A stretch of 64,000 nt of DNA. Origin: Amborella trichopoda (Eukaryota; Streptophyta; Magnoliopsida; Amborellales; Amborellaceae). The notes under the pieces were generated by a model. That model had not been told where the DNA came from, did no database searches, and saw only the letters and a program-made list of their open reading frames with translations. The translations under genes were made by a program, and so were the position numbers. The stretch covers positions 1,962,698-2,026,697 of the forward strand of contig NW_006496807.1 of the NCBI RefSeq assembly GCF_000471905.2, written 5' to 3'. Shown in pieces: positions 38,101 through 47,429 of this stretch (its first letter is position 1; each line of letters starts with the position of its first letter).

Positions 38101-39111
38101 GCTGTTCGAGAAATGACATCGCCTGTTAATTCTTGGAGCTCAGGAAACACATCGATTTCACAGCTGCCCTCTTCTCCAACCAACTTTCCCCATCTCGCTA
38201 TCATCTCTTTGCAACTAAGAATGAATTCAGGTACCATGCCCTATCACGTTCAAAAATTTTCACTCATGATATCATTTTTGGGGATTTTATACTATATTTG
38301 ATATGAGTATGGTGTTGAAGTACTTTTCCCCAACATCTATTGTCCATGTGGAAAATGAAGGGGGGACGAACCTTGAGCTTCTCCATGTGGAAAGCAGGAT
38401 TTAAGATCCTCCTGTGTCTCGCCCATTTCTCACCTTCCGCAGCCACAAGCCCCAACAATAACAGCTTCGTTAATGGGTTTGACGGGGCCTTCTCGAAGTG
38501 GCCAAATTTGTTTGAGAGGACCTCTTTTACCATCTCAGGCTCCATTACAATTACTCTTGGAGTCATTCCAAACCATGTTACACATATTTTGCCTACAATC
38601 CCACCATTCACTGTTACTCATCAAATTGCAAGAGAGAGACACGACTACTCATTAAACAACAGACATAGAATTTACTTGCAAAAGAAAGAGTAAATAGAGA
38701 AACGGGGCAAATAGAGAGAAAAAGAAACTGTACATGGAGTATTTTGACTAATCTTTGTGCGAGCTCAGGGTTTTATATTTCAATTCCCCCATGAAGAAAT
38801 AGACTTAAAATGCTACTAATAAACTGAAGGAGAATTTGTAGAGTACCGTAATTCTTGACGGTTTGGGCAAAGAAGGGGATAACTCGAGGAACGATCTGAT
38901 GCGAAAGGTCGATGGGCTTCGAATAGGCTTCTTGGGTAAGCCTGTTGCTCTCCTTTACATCCCCAAACAGGATCTTGTAAGGAGGGCCCCTAATCCCTTG
39001 CTTCTCCAAGTGCTTTTCAAGGGCTCTAGGCCTCCACCATACTGCATAACCTATTTTTAAAGTAACCCATAATACAAGAAGAGCAAAACAAAGAAGAAGA
39101 ACACCTTCCAT
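28702..39111 (-). CDS. Cytochrome P450, CYP72 family (CYP72A-like), five exons, intact
   Basis: Haem-thiolate monooxygenase of the plant CYP72 clan, expected to be ER-anchored and to use a P450 reductase. CYP72A members known elsewhere oxidise terpenoids, gibberellins or secologanin precursors; the substrate here cannot be read. Five exons (39111-38847, 38592-38372, 38240-37996, 34692-34317, 29127-28702) with GT...AG borders and compatible phases total 1533 nt, predicting 510 residues, the usual length. Seen: hydrophobic N-terminal anchor (about residues 2-24), I-helix AGHETT (318-323), ExxR (E376-R379), PERF (431-434) and haem loop [10 protein letters not shown] (451-460) with Cys458 as haem ligand. 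The start MEGVLLLC was preferred over an ATG 13 codons upstream because it places the anchor at the extreme N-terminus. Introns are 254, 131, 3303 and 5189 nt; the last two hold transposons. No in-frame break was found. Family assignment is firm; subfamily A is likely. Confidence 0.93.
29877..32950 (+). mobile_element. Ty1/copia relic inside P450 intron 4
   Basis: A likely LTR starts TGTTGAGTG near 29877 and ends ctctaca near 30561. It is followed by an initiator-Met-type primer site, tggtatcagaacccc (30564-30578). Downstream are weak gag-like (30.8-31.1 kb), integrase-like (FFIDDFSRK near 31.87 kb) and RT-start-like (31-32.9 kb region) traces in copia order. No convincing 3' LTR was found. 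It is heavily broken, with at least ten disruptions, and looks old. It lies antisense to the P450. Confidence 0.7.
32950..34316. other. Remainder of P450 intron 4, unassigned
   Basis: AT-rich sequence between the copia relic and exon 4. No gene, RNA or clear transposon terminus was recognised. Confidence 0.5.
34317..34692 (-). CDS. P450 exon 4 (residues 244-369, I-helix)
   Basis: Starts FLPT after the split Arg codon and carries [10 protein letters not shown], the acidic [12 protein letters not shown] stretch and the oxygen-activating AGHETT motif. It ends in phase 0 after HLKI, before a gtgagt donor. Confidence 0.9.
35190..35345. repeat. Possible further fragment of the intron 3 MITE family
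   Basis: Shares catcttgagatcgagatgatcaa and a following tagatattttt...tcaaaa pattern with the two nearby copies, but has no recognisable terminal repeat. Confidence 0.4.
36475..36840. mobile_element. MITE copy 1 in P450 intron 3
   Basis: About 366 bp with terminal inverted repeats built on aggctctaaacaatt; the far end reads gattgtttagagcc. Inside is a shared core (ccatgcatcttgatgtcgag) also present in copy 2 and in the fragment at 60.7 kb. No coding capacity. Confidence 0.75.
37183..37573. mobile_element. MITE copy 2 in P450 intron 3
   Basis: Same family and orientation as the copy 0.35 kb away: gaggctctaaacaatt at the left, gattgtttagagc at the right, and the same internal core with a short local duplication of the ccatgcattttg segment. 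Confidence 0.75.
37996..38240 (-). CDS. P450 exon 3 (residues 163-244)
   Basis: Contains the stretch around [15 protein letters not shown], which is nearly invariant in CYP72 proteins. It ends in IPGF plus two bases of an Arg codon that is completed in exon 4, 3.3 kb away. Confidence 0.9.
38372..38592 (-). CDS. P450 exon 2 (residues 89-162)
   Basis: Begins by completing the split Gly codon (KICVTWFG...) and ends at FHMEKLK just before the donor. It contains the [12 protein letters not shown] segment, the conserved C-helix region (WxxxR) that contacts the haem propionates. Confidence 0.9.
38847..39111 (-). CDS. P450 exon 1 (residues 1-89, phase 1 exit)
   Basis: Codes the membrane anchor and the hinge ([20 protein letters not shown], typical of CYP72). 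The donor follows KNY plus the first base of a Gly codon. Confidence 0.9.
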
Positions 39112-39160
39112 TGCTGCAGTGAGTGATTGGAAATGGGTTTCCTTGTTCAATCTCTACACC

Positions 39161-39167
39161 CCTTATA
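39161..39167 (-). promoter_or_regulatory. Possible TATA box of the P450 gene
   Basis: TATAAGG on the minus strand lies about 50 nt upstream of the chosen ATG. A second TA-rich candidate (around 39255-39265) would give a longer leader. Position only; nothing else distinguishes them. Confidence 0.3.
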
Positions 39168-39299
39168 TGATGGTGTAGGATGAGGAACAATGGCGTATGA
39201 GACTGGATTTCTTTGTTGAAAGCTGTGAATGCTCTGGATTCCATCTCTTTCCTCGACCCATTTATTTAAGTTTTTTTGTGAGGGAAGACTGGACTTGAT

Positions 39300-40350
39300 C
39301 TGACTTTTACTCTTTCTGGTTTTTATTTATTTATTTTTTTGCTTGGGTCTCAAGGCAGTAGAAGAAGAGAATTACTTTGTCACAGACAATAAAAAGATGT
39401 TGTTTCCAACGATGGTGCACTTATTTTTGTTCCTATATGTGGTTAAGAAAGTGTCAAGGAGATGCCGTGGTACAAGTGTAACATTCACAACTCAGCACAT
39501 GGCATAACCGACGAAATTTGGTGACACGATCAAATTGTGTCCGCACTCGAACATCCTTGTCAAACATACTTCTTTTACTTTATTGTTTTCTCACTTTTTC
39601 CATTAACGATCCCTAAGATCACGATTCAGTTTTAGTTTTGTTTGATTGTGTTTAATTTTAAGAGATTTGTATAGAAAGGTAACAATTAACCCTGGCCATC
39701 GGATTTTCAAATTGAACTGCTTGAGTCGTGTCATGAAGCTCTAGAAATTTTTTTTTGAATTTTCAATTTTGTTAATGACACACTCACACACACCTGATTT
39801 CAAATTGGATGAAAATGAGTTATTGTGACCTGTAACAAAAGTCAATAATCTCTTTATATATTTTTCTTAATTTTAGACATGTAGCAATACTAGGACAACA
39901 ATTCAGCTTTTGAGATTCACATTCTAAATGGATGAAATTCCTTTTTTTTTCCCAAGAGTAAACTCCAATGCACTGCACTATGCTTATTAGTTGGTAATCT
40001 GAGATTCAAGGCCCTGTATAAGTCAAGATCCAGAACTTCTCTTATAAATTCTATCCCAAATTATACTATGTTCTTGTTGCTTCATGCCAACCAGAAAACT
40101 CAATTGATAGTTCCAAATGGGTACGCAATGGACCACATAGTCCTTTGGCCTGCAACATACTATCAAATGATCTTTTCTTTCAACCTGAATATCTTACTCA
40201 ACGCAACCCAACATATGATTAGATAACTGCCATCACTAAAAATCTCTAACCCATCGCACCGATAAGTTAATTGGTATAAGGTGAAAATCACGAGTTCTGT
40301 TCTTCAACAGCATAATAAATGAGGCATCATAAACTTACTCGTTACAGTTT
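39300..40350. other. Intergenic region upstream of the P450, with a possible SINE head
   Basis: AT-rich with no supported gene. Around 40258-40305, ataagttaattggtataagg and cgagttctgttcttc resemble the A and B boxes of a tRNA-derived SINE. No tail or target duplication was identified. Confidence 0.35.
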
Positions 40351-40683
40351 ATGTAATATAATGGGAGCTCCATGTTATGCTTGAATGGTTATTTGCGGGT
40401 GTGGGGCATGAGCATATGATGGTGACAGATGGTAAGAGGAACTCTTTAGGATCATGGCCAAGGCCATCTTCTCCTCGATTAAGGGAAAGCGATAGCAAAT
40501 GCAATTTCTGGGTATCAGGGAAAGAAAGCCAAAGGATGTTTAGTAACTTTTGATACTCCATTAGAGAACCTCTCAGGTCCGAATTCATCAGTATCATCCC
40601 CCCAAAGTTCCTTGTCTTGGTGGATCATGATTATTGGTAGGGTCAGGTGCACATCTATTGGAAAATTAATGCCCCCAACATTT

Positions 40684-41086
40684 TGTTGAATTTTTATGAA
40701 TAAGGCTTTAATACCATGTTGAAATTTTATGTACGCTTTGATATCATGTTGCAAGTTTCTGGATAAGACACTGATACCATTAATAATTAAAAACACACTC
40801 ACAGAGATAATCACAAAACTTATGTTTTTTCCACACACACTCAAGTTGCTTCTATCTGCAACCACAGACGCATAATTTCAATACATGGAGCCCATATATA
40901 TAAGCGCTTACAACAAAACTACCCACTACCAACGTATTGGATAACTACCTACTACCTAAGTAAAGAGAGAATAACGTCCCACTATCTTAACTACCCATAC
41001 ATCCCATTTTTACATAGAGAAATGGAGATAACTTTCTACTATCTTAACTACCCATACATTCCACTTTTTTTGCATTATCTTTAACA
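40684..41086 (-). repeat. 3' LTR of the 2.2-kb non-autonomous element
   Basis: About 403 bp, TG...CA, ending tctttaaca. It contains the tgataccat stretch and a catatatata run shared with the partner at 42480-42880. Confidence 0.88.
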
Positions 41087-41339
41087 CTCCCCCCTTGACG
41101 CAAAAGTTCATCTTTTTCTTTTAAATTTCTTGCTCTTGTTTCTTCTTACTTCTTACTTCTTCTTCTGCTTCTTGTTTTTATTTCTTTTACTTTTTTTTTA
41201 TTTTGCTTCTTATTCTTCTACTTGCATCTTTCTTTTGCTTCTTCTTCATTCTTCTTGCTTCTTCTTCATTCTTCTTGCTTCTTCTTGTTTTCTTTCTTCC
41301 TTCCTGTTCTTGTTTTTAAAAACTCATTTCTTTTTTCTT

Positions 41340-41780
41340 TTTCATGCTTTCTCATGGCATCATCATGCTTTTTCATGACATGATAAACTTGGACTTCAAT
41401 GTTCTATTTTTCTTAACGCAAACTTCTTTTTTTGCCTTCTCATTAGGCACCCTCATGCCTTTTCATGACGTGACAAATTGGGACTTCAATGTCCCGTTTT
41501 TCTAAACACAATTTCTTTTTTTTGCCTGCTCATTAGGCACCCTCATTCCTTCTCATGGCATCATTATGACAAACTAGGACTGTGGTGTCCTATTTTCATT
41601 TTTTCAAAAATCATTTTTCTTATTCCTACACCAGGCATGGATTTCCCATCATGTCTTTCTATGGCACGACATATCAAGACTGTGGTGTCCTGTTTTTCTC
41701 CTTTCCAAAAAAAAAATCATTTTTTATTTTTTCTATGCCTACATAGGCATGGATTTCCCATAAGGACTACTCATGTCCCC
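41340..41780. repeat. Imperfect tandem repeats of about 110 bp inside the non-autonomous LTR element
   Basis: Units share tcatgcctttt/catgac, a gggacttcaatgtccc-like dyad and a tttttct run, repeated near 41345, 41450, 41560 and 41660. A second short repeat, gggctctcca(tgc)caatgc, recurs between about 42275 and 42440. No protein similarity. Confidence 0.65.
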
Positions 41781-42479
41781 CTTTCAGTTTTTTTTTTTTT
41801 AATCTCATTTTCCAAAAACTTTTGCAAAAATATGATATCAAGAGCTATCCAATTTTGTTTCCCAATTTTGTATTTTAAAAAAAAAAAACTCCATCTTCTT
41901 TTTCCAAGAACATCTCATTTAAGAAAAATCTTTTCTTTTCTTTCTGTTTTTTCATTGCAAATCACTTAACATTTTAATCAAAAGAATTTTTTTATTATTT
42001 TTCAAAAATGTTTTTTTTTTTTTTTTTTTAATCCAGATCCAAACATTGTTTTCATTCTAATTTTCTAATGCTCATAAAATTCAACTTTCAAAATTAGAAG
42101 CAATAGTTGAAAAATAGTTTGACTACTATGGTGTGCTATATGGAATAAAGTAAGAAATTAAATAAAGAGATTTATATTTTTATCACCTTTCCCTTGAATT
42201 TTGTTTCTGACCTGCTGGAAATTTTCACACCAAATTCTTTAGCAACATGTGATCCCCTTATCTCCTTTTTAGCAACCTGAGCTTTCCAATACCTATATTT
42301 TTGGTAACTTGGGCTCTCCAATGCCTATCCTCAACTTGGGCTCTCCACGCCAATGCATATCTTTTCTTTGTTTCACAACACTATCAAGATAATGACTATC
42401 TTTTTTTCTTTCACAACTTGGGCTCTCCATGCCAATGCCTATCTTCCTTTTTTTTCTCAGAACATGGGCTCTGATACCA

Positions 42480-42880
42480 TGATAAATTTTTATGGATAAG
42501 GCTTTGACACCATGTTGAATTTTATGTATGCTTTGATATCATGTTGCAAGTTTTTGAATAAGGCACCGATACTACTAATAATTAAAACATGCACTCACAA
42601 AGATAATCACAAAACTCATGTTCTTTCCACACACACTCAAGTTGCTTCTATCTACAACCACATGCGCATCATTTCAAAACATGGAGCCCATATATATATG
42701 CATTCACAACAAAACTACCCACCCACGTGTTTGATAACTACCGATTACCTACGTGAAGAGAGAGATAACTTCCTACTATCTTAACTACCCATACATTCCA
42801 CTTTTACATAGAGAGATAGAGATAACCGCCCACTATCTTAACTATACATACATTTCACTTCTTTTGCATTATCTTTAACA
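42480..42880 (-). repeat. 5' LTR of the 2.2-kb non-autonomous element
   Basis: About 401 bp, aligned end to end with 40684-41086, and bounded by the primer-site complement at 42466-42479 and the TSD copy CATTT. Confidence 0.88.
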
Positions 42881-43071
42881 CATTTATCCTCTTGTAGGTT
42901 TGCTAGAGAAGACAACTAACTGGTGTGTAGAGCCTAAGTACCTCTGCAGGATCATGTTTTCCAGTAGAATTGACCAAACAAGTTTTAGATTGCCAAATAG
43001 AAAAACAAGAAAAAATTGAAATGATTGACATGAGCATTGGCAGCAATACCTTTTTCTACTATGTTCATTTA

Positions 43072-45824
43072 GGGGCCGTTGGGGTACTTGAAAATCTATT
43101 ACAGGGAAACAAATTACAAGGAAATATGAGATTTACCATGATTAGGTGCACTTCAACCGTAAGAAAATGAAAATAAATTACACAAGATTTAACCAAAATA
43201 CGTGAAATCTATTACGCGTAGGATGGTTGTGAAATTCATTACGCACTTAACAGGTAATCTAGCTATGCGCATCTCTTACCCAAAAAAAAAAATCATCTAT
43301 CTCCTACTTTCTCTCTCTAAACTCCATTTATAAGTGTTTGCACATCCTGCGTACATCTATTTCTACACTCTCCTGCGCACATCCATTTTTCATCCCTCTA
43401 TCCCCAATTTGGGTTATAGCCCTCATTTGAAGCCATCAGCTCTCATATTATTATGTCATCGCTCTTCAAGCCCTTGAAACATTTTTAAATATGTTCTGTG
43501 TTGTTTTTAATTTTTCTCATCAATCCAAAAGGGATTTGGATTGATGGGTTGCTACAGAAGATTTCTGATATCTCCTCATTAGATGAAGACTGGACCTCAA
43601 TAGCAATTTGAGATACCCCTTTCTTCTAATCCTCTGTTCTATGTTGTTTTTCTTTCCTCTGATCCTCAATTTGAGAGGCTCTTCTCTCCCAGTAGCTAGT
43701 TTTCTCCCTCTCTTTCTTGGTTTTATCTCACTAGACTGAACCAATTTACTCTCTCTACAAGTTGCCGTTGTGATGTAGTCATCCCCATTAAAGCTAATTT
43801 GATTATGTTGCTTCTGTTATTGAATTTGGTTCACTTTGTTTCTCTCTGCACCACCATTAGAGCAACCCATGTTACCGCCATGAATTTGGTTCCAATTAAG
43901 AGCTTGCAAGGCCTTCACGTTTCCTGTACTTGAGATTCTCTCTCCATTTATTTTTCTTTTCTTTTTGGAGGTAAATTATTTGTAAATGATGGATTTTTGG
44001 GTTTTTGGTTTCATTTTCACATGTTTTAGTTTCTTATAAGTTTGGTTTCTCTCTCTTATGTGCCCTTGTTTCTCTATGGTGCTCTGATTTTCCATCCTCT
44101 TTGTGATGCTTTGATTTTTCATGTAGCATCAGTAGCTCTGTAAATCTCTGCGATCTCCATATTATGGTCATTTCTAATCGCATTTGCTTCTCTGGTAAGG
44201 CCTTTAAGCTTTTTTATTTTTCATTTCCCATTTATTCATGCAAGATCTCTGATTAGTTGTTGTAATGGACTTACTCATTGGCCTTTTCATCAAAATTTTA
44301 AAATATGTGGAAGTTGCTTGTGTCTCATGCTTAGTGGAAAGTATCTTTTACTCGCCATGTTATATGAATCCTTGTGTCATAGATAATGCTATGTTTCTCT
44401 GTTTTATATTTTGTAGTGTCACTAGTTGTTTTTGTTGGATAAAAGAACATGGTTTGTATATTTCATTCCTTTGTTAAAACTACTTGATTGAGCTCTGGTT
44501 CTTATTATCATTTATTTATTTGATGAAACTTTAGATCAATGGATTGATTGTTTATGACTAGTTGTTTTAATGGACTTATTCATTGGCCTTTTCATTGGAA
44601 TGTTAAAATCAGTGGAAGTTGCTTGTGTCTCATGCTTAGTGGAAGTGATCTTTTACTCTCCATGCTATATGAATCCTTGTGTCATAGATAATGCTATATC
44701 TCTCTGTTTTAGTTTTTGTAGTGTCACTGTTTGTTTTTGCTGGATAAAAAGAACATGATTTGTATATTTCATTCCTTTGTTAAAACTATTTGATTGAGCT
44801 CTGGTTCTTATTATCATTTATTTATTCGATGAAACTTTAGATCAATAGATTGATTGCTTATGACTAGTTGTTGTAATGGACTTATTCATTGGTCTTTTCA
44901 TCGGAATATTAAAATCAGCAAAAGTTGCTTGTGTCTCATGCTTAGTGGAAAGGATCTTTTACTCTCCATGCTATATGAATCCTTGCATCAAAGATAATGC
45001 TCTGTCTCTCTGTTTATTTTTGTAGTGTCACTATTTCTTTTTGCTAGATAAAAGAACATGGTTTGTATATTTCATTCTTTTGTTAAAACTACTTGATTGA
45101 GCTTGGGTTCTTAATATCATTTATTTATTCCATGAAATTAGGTTGGGGAATCAATGGTTTGTACATTTCATTTCTTTATACTCAATGGTTTCTCTATAAA
45201 AGTTTCTATTGTTTGATGCTACAAAAGTATGTCAACAATCAGCAATTTGTGGCAACGATAAAAAAGAAATTCAGACTTCTTTTAGAAGGGAACTGTAATT
45301 TCTTGTGTGTTCTTATTTGTTTTGGTTTCTTTGTTTTTCTCTGTTTTATGAAGATTATTCTTTTTATGCAACAATCTTCAACCCTCTTATATTTTAGAGT
45401 TTAGGGCCAATATCTGTTCCATGGGATCCTTGTTTGTATTGGAGTATTTTTAGGGTAACATGGGGGTTTGTAGCATGATGGTTCTATTTTTGTTTCAGAT
45501 TTACTTGAGACCCTACGAGACTACACATTCAAAGGATCGAAGTTCATCCAAGGTCGGTAAGATAATTGATTCTCTATAACATGGGGTCTTTGTTGCTTCT
45601 ATGCAGTAATAGAGTCTCTTCCAGACGTAGCCAAACAATATCAATGTATTTATAGGCAAGTGTTGGTAAAATGTTGGTAATGCATTTCCCATAATTCTTC
45701 CACACATAGCCAAACAGTAGCAATGTATTTCTCAGGTTACATCTAAATACTACCCAAACAGTAACAATCCATTTGCATGTAAGTGTTACGCCAATAATAT
45801 ATTTCTAGGTCTCCAAACGAACCC
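43072..45824. mobile_element. Non-autonomous DNA transposon, PIF/Harbinger-like, with TTA target duplication
   Basis: The left end GGGGCCGTTGGGGTAC and the reverse of the right end, GGGTTCGTTTGGAGAC, form an imperfect terminal inverted repeat (11 of 16 by eye). TTA flanks both ends (43069-43071 and 45825-45827), the expected PIF/Harbinger duplication. The 2753-bp interior shows no transposase; it is T-rich and dominated by three 305-bp tandem repeats. Could alternatively be two unrelated edges meeting by chance. Confidence 0.6.
44262..45150 (+). repeat. Three tandem copies of a 305-bp unit
   Basis: The motif gactta(c/t)tcattgg starts at 44268, 44573 and 44879. Each unit includes gttgcttgtgtctcatgctt and ctatatgaatcctt, the third being partial. 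The first two give similar 60-70-residue open frames; these look incidental, with no known domain. Confidence 0.88.
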
Positions 45825-45996
45825 TTAAGGAACTGATATTATCTTGTACAAGTAAAACAAAATCGCAGTATGAACCAAAGTTTGCTACAAATAAAAGTTC
45901 GCATTTGTTTATAGCAGTAATTAAAGGTTATTTAAATGAGGGAAAATAGAGTTGCGAATAGTCCGTCCAGCCTTGGGCTGGGGCTGAGGCTAGGCC

Positions 45997-46794
45997 TGTT
46001 GGGTGTCTCGTCCCATGGTGGGAGGAGCACCAACGGAACTGTCCTTTGCTAAAAAGGGTTGTTTGGGAATGTGGAAATGGGAGACTTCTTGAACAAATCA
46101 CCATCCCACACAAATAGGATCTCACATATGGTTTTGGTATGGGAAAATATTTCTCTTATCTCTTCCTAAGTATGAGAAAAAGATGGATCACATTTTTAAG
46201 AGATTATGGGATATACTTCTAGATATGGTTGTTATCCCTTGTCTCATATACATAAGGAAAAAAAACGTACGAGACAATCAATTATGCGCTCTGTTGAGTT
46301 TGTGTATGCCTCTTTTATGGGAGCCTCTCCATTGCAGGGAAAAACACGAGCAGCCTTCTTTTGAAGGGAAGAAGAAGAAGAGAGAGAAAGTTACCCTTCT
46401 CTTAAAGAGGAGAAGAAGAAGACATAAAGAGAGAACCATTTCGTTTAGAGAGAGAGACTCTATAAAATAAACAAAGCCTTTAAGAGAGAGAAGAACCTCA
46501 AAGACGAAAACTTAAAGAGAGACGTCTCCAGAAGAATGGAGAGTACCCAAGAAAGGTAGTTTCTTCGAAGACCATTGTAATCGTTAAGTTACTAGTGGAT
46601 TTGTTCTCATTCTCCCATAGACATAGCCAGGAAGGTGAACCACATAAATCTAGTGTCTTTAAGATTTATTTCTTTATTTGCTTTATTATGTTTTCCCACA
46701 CATCGAGTGTGACATATTTTTGTGTCCCATATATCTTAGCTCTGTAGCATATATCTGTATTCGTACGAGAGGGCTCGACTGGGTGATCCCAATA
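45997..46794 (+). repeat. 5' LTR of the Ty1/copia element
   Basis: 798 bp, begins TGTTGGGTG and ends cccaata. The purine-rich gaagaagaagagagaga part near 46.36-46.5 kb is matched in the 3' LTR. Confidence 0.92.
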
Positions 46795-47108
46795 AGTGGT
46801 AGCAGAACGTTTTTCCCTCACTGCTTGGTCCTTATAATCATCTTTCGATATAGAGAACTTAGCTGTCATAGGATGAATAAGGAAGAAAACAAATCTTGCT
46901 CCTTTCATCTTAGTCACTGCTCCTGGGCTCTGCCCCAACTTGACTTTCGATTTATTGGGCTAAAGGGATATTTGGGTATTCAAACCCTCATACGGAAGCT
47001 CTACTACAATTTTGTAAATTTTTTTGCAACACATAACTGACGGTGAATACCCTAACACATGAAGTATAAGCTTAATGCAGGAGGTATAAGATTAAAACAT
47101 TAGCTATA

Positions 47109-47400
47109 AGCTTAATGCACAAAGTATAAACTTAACGCACATGCGATAGCTAACCATAATGCATGGGTAATAGCTAATCGTAACACGAGCGATAGCTAAC
47201 CATAATGCATGGGAAATAGCTAACCGTAACGTATGGAAATAGTTAACTGTAATGCACGACCGATAGCTAATCGTAAGGAACAGACGATAGCTAACTGTAA
47301 TGCTTGGGCGATAGCTAAAAGTAATGCACATGCAATAGCTAACTGTAATGTACGAGCTATAGCTAACCATAACATACGGGCGATAGCTAACTGTAACAGA
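47109..47400 (+). repeat. 23-24-bp minisatellite in the copia leader
   Basis: About eleven copies of a unit like gcgatagctaaccataatgc, at 22-24 bp spacing, between the primer site and the gag start. Confidence 0.85.
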
Positions 47401-47429
47401 TGGTGTATAGACGGTGTGTGTGATTTAAG

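Larger units (their letters stand above)
40684..42880 (-). mobile_element. Non-autonomous Ty1/copia-like LTR element (TRIM/LARD-like), with TSD
   Basis: Direct repeats of about 400 bp (40684-41086 and 42480-42880) begin TG and end CA. They flank about 1.4 kb with no gag or pol similarity. The left LTR is followed by ctcccccctt, a polypurine tract on the other strand. The right LTR is preceded by gggctctgatacca, the reverse of an initiator-Met tRNA primer site. Both place the element on the minus strand. The flanking CATTT at 40679-40683 and 42881-42885 is a perfect 5-bp target duplication. LTRs look near 88 percent alike by eye, so the insertion is not recent. The interior is pyrimidine-rich with tandem repeats. 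Confidence 0.9.
40353..42959 (-). pseudogene. CYP72 last-exon pseudogene, split by an LTR-element insertion
   Basis: Two blocks, 42959-42886 and 40683-40353, align to exon 5 of the intact P450. Recognisable pieces are GGINFP, LPIIMIHQDKELWGDD, the PERF motif as GPERF, and KHPLAFFP. The haem loop is damaged: the FGWG block is missing a few bases and the frame then shifts, so the Cys ligand is out of frame. The splice acceptor AG of the intact gene is not kept, and exons 1-4 were not found upstream. The two blocks are separated by a 2.2-kb LTR element. It is most likely a partial tandem duplicate of the neighbouring gene that decayed. Confidence 0.85.

Noticed and set aside
44265-44758. Two similar 62-70-residue frames as a small duplicated gene
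   Set aside because: They are products of the 305-bp tandem repeat; no known domain and the third unit does not keep the frame.
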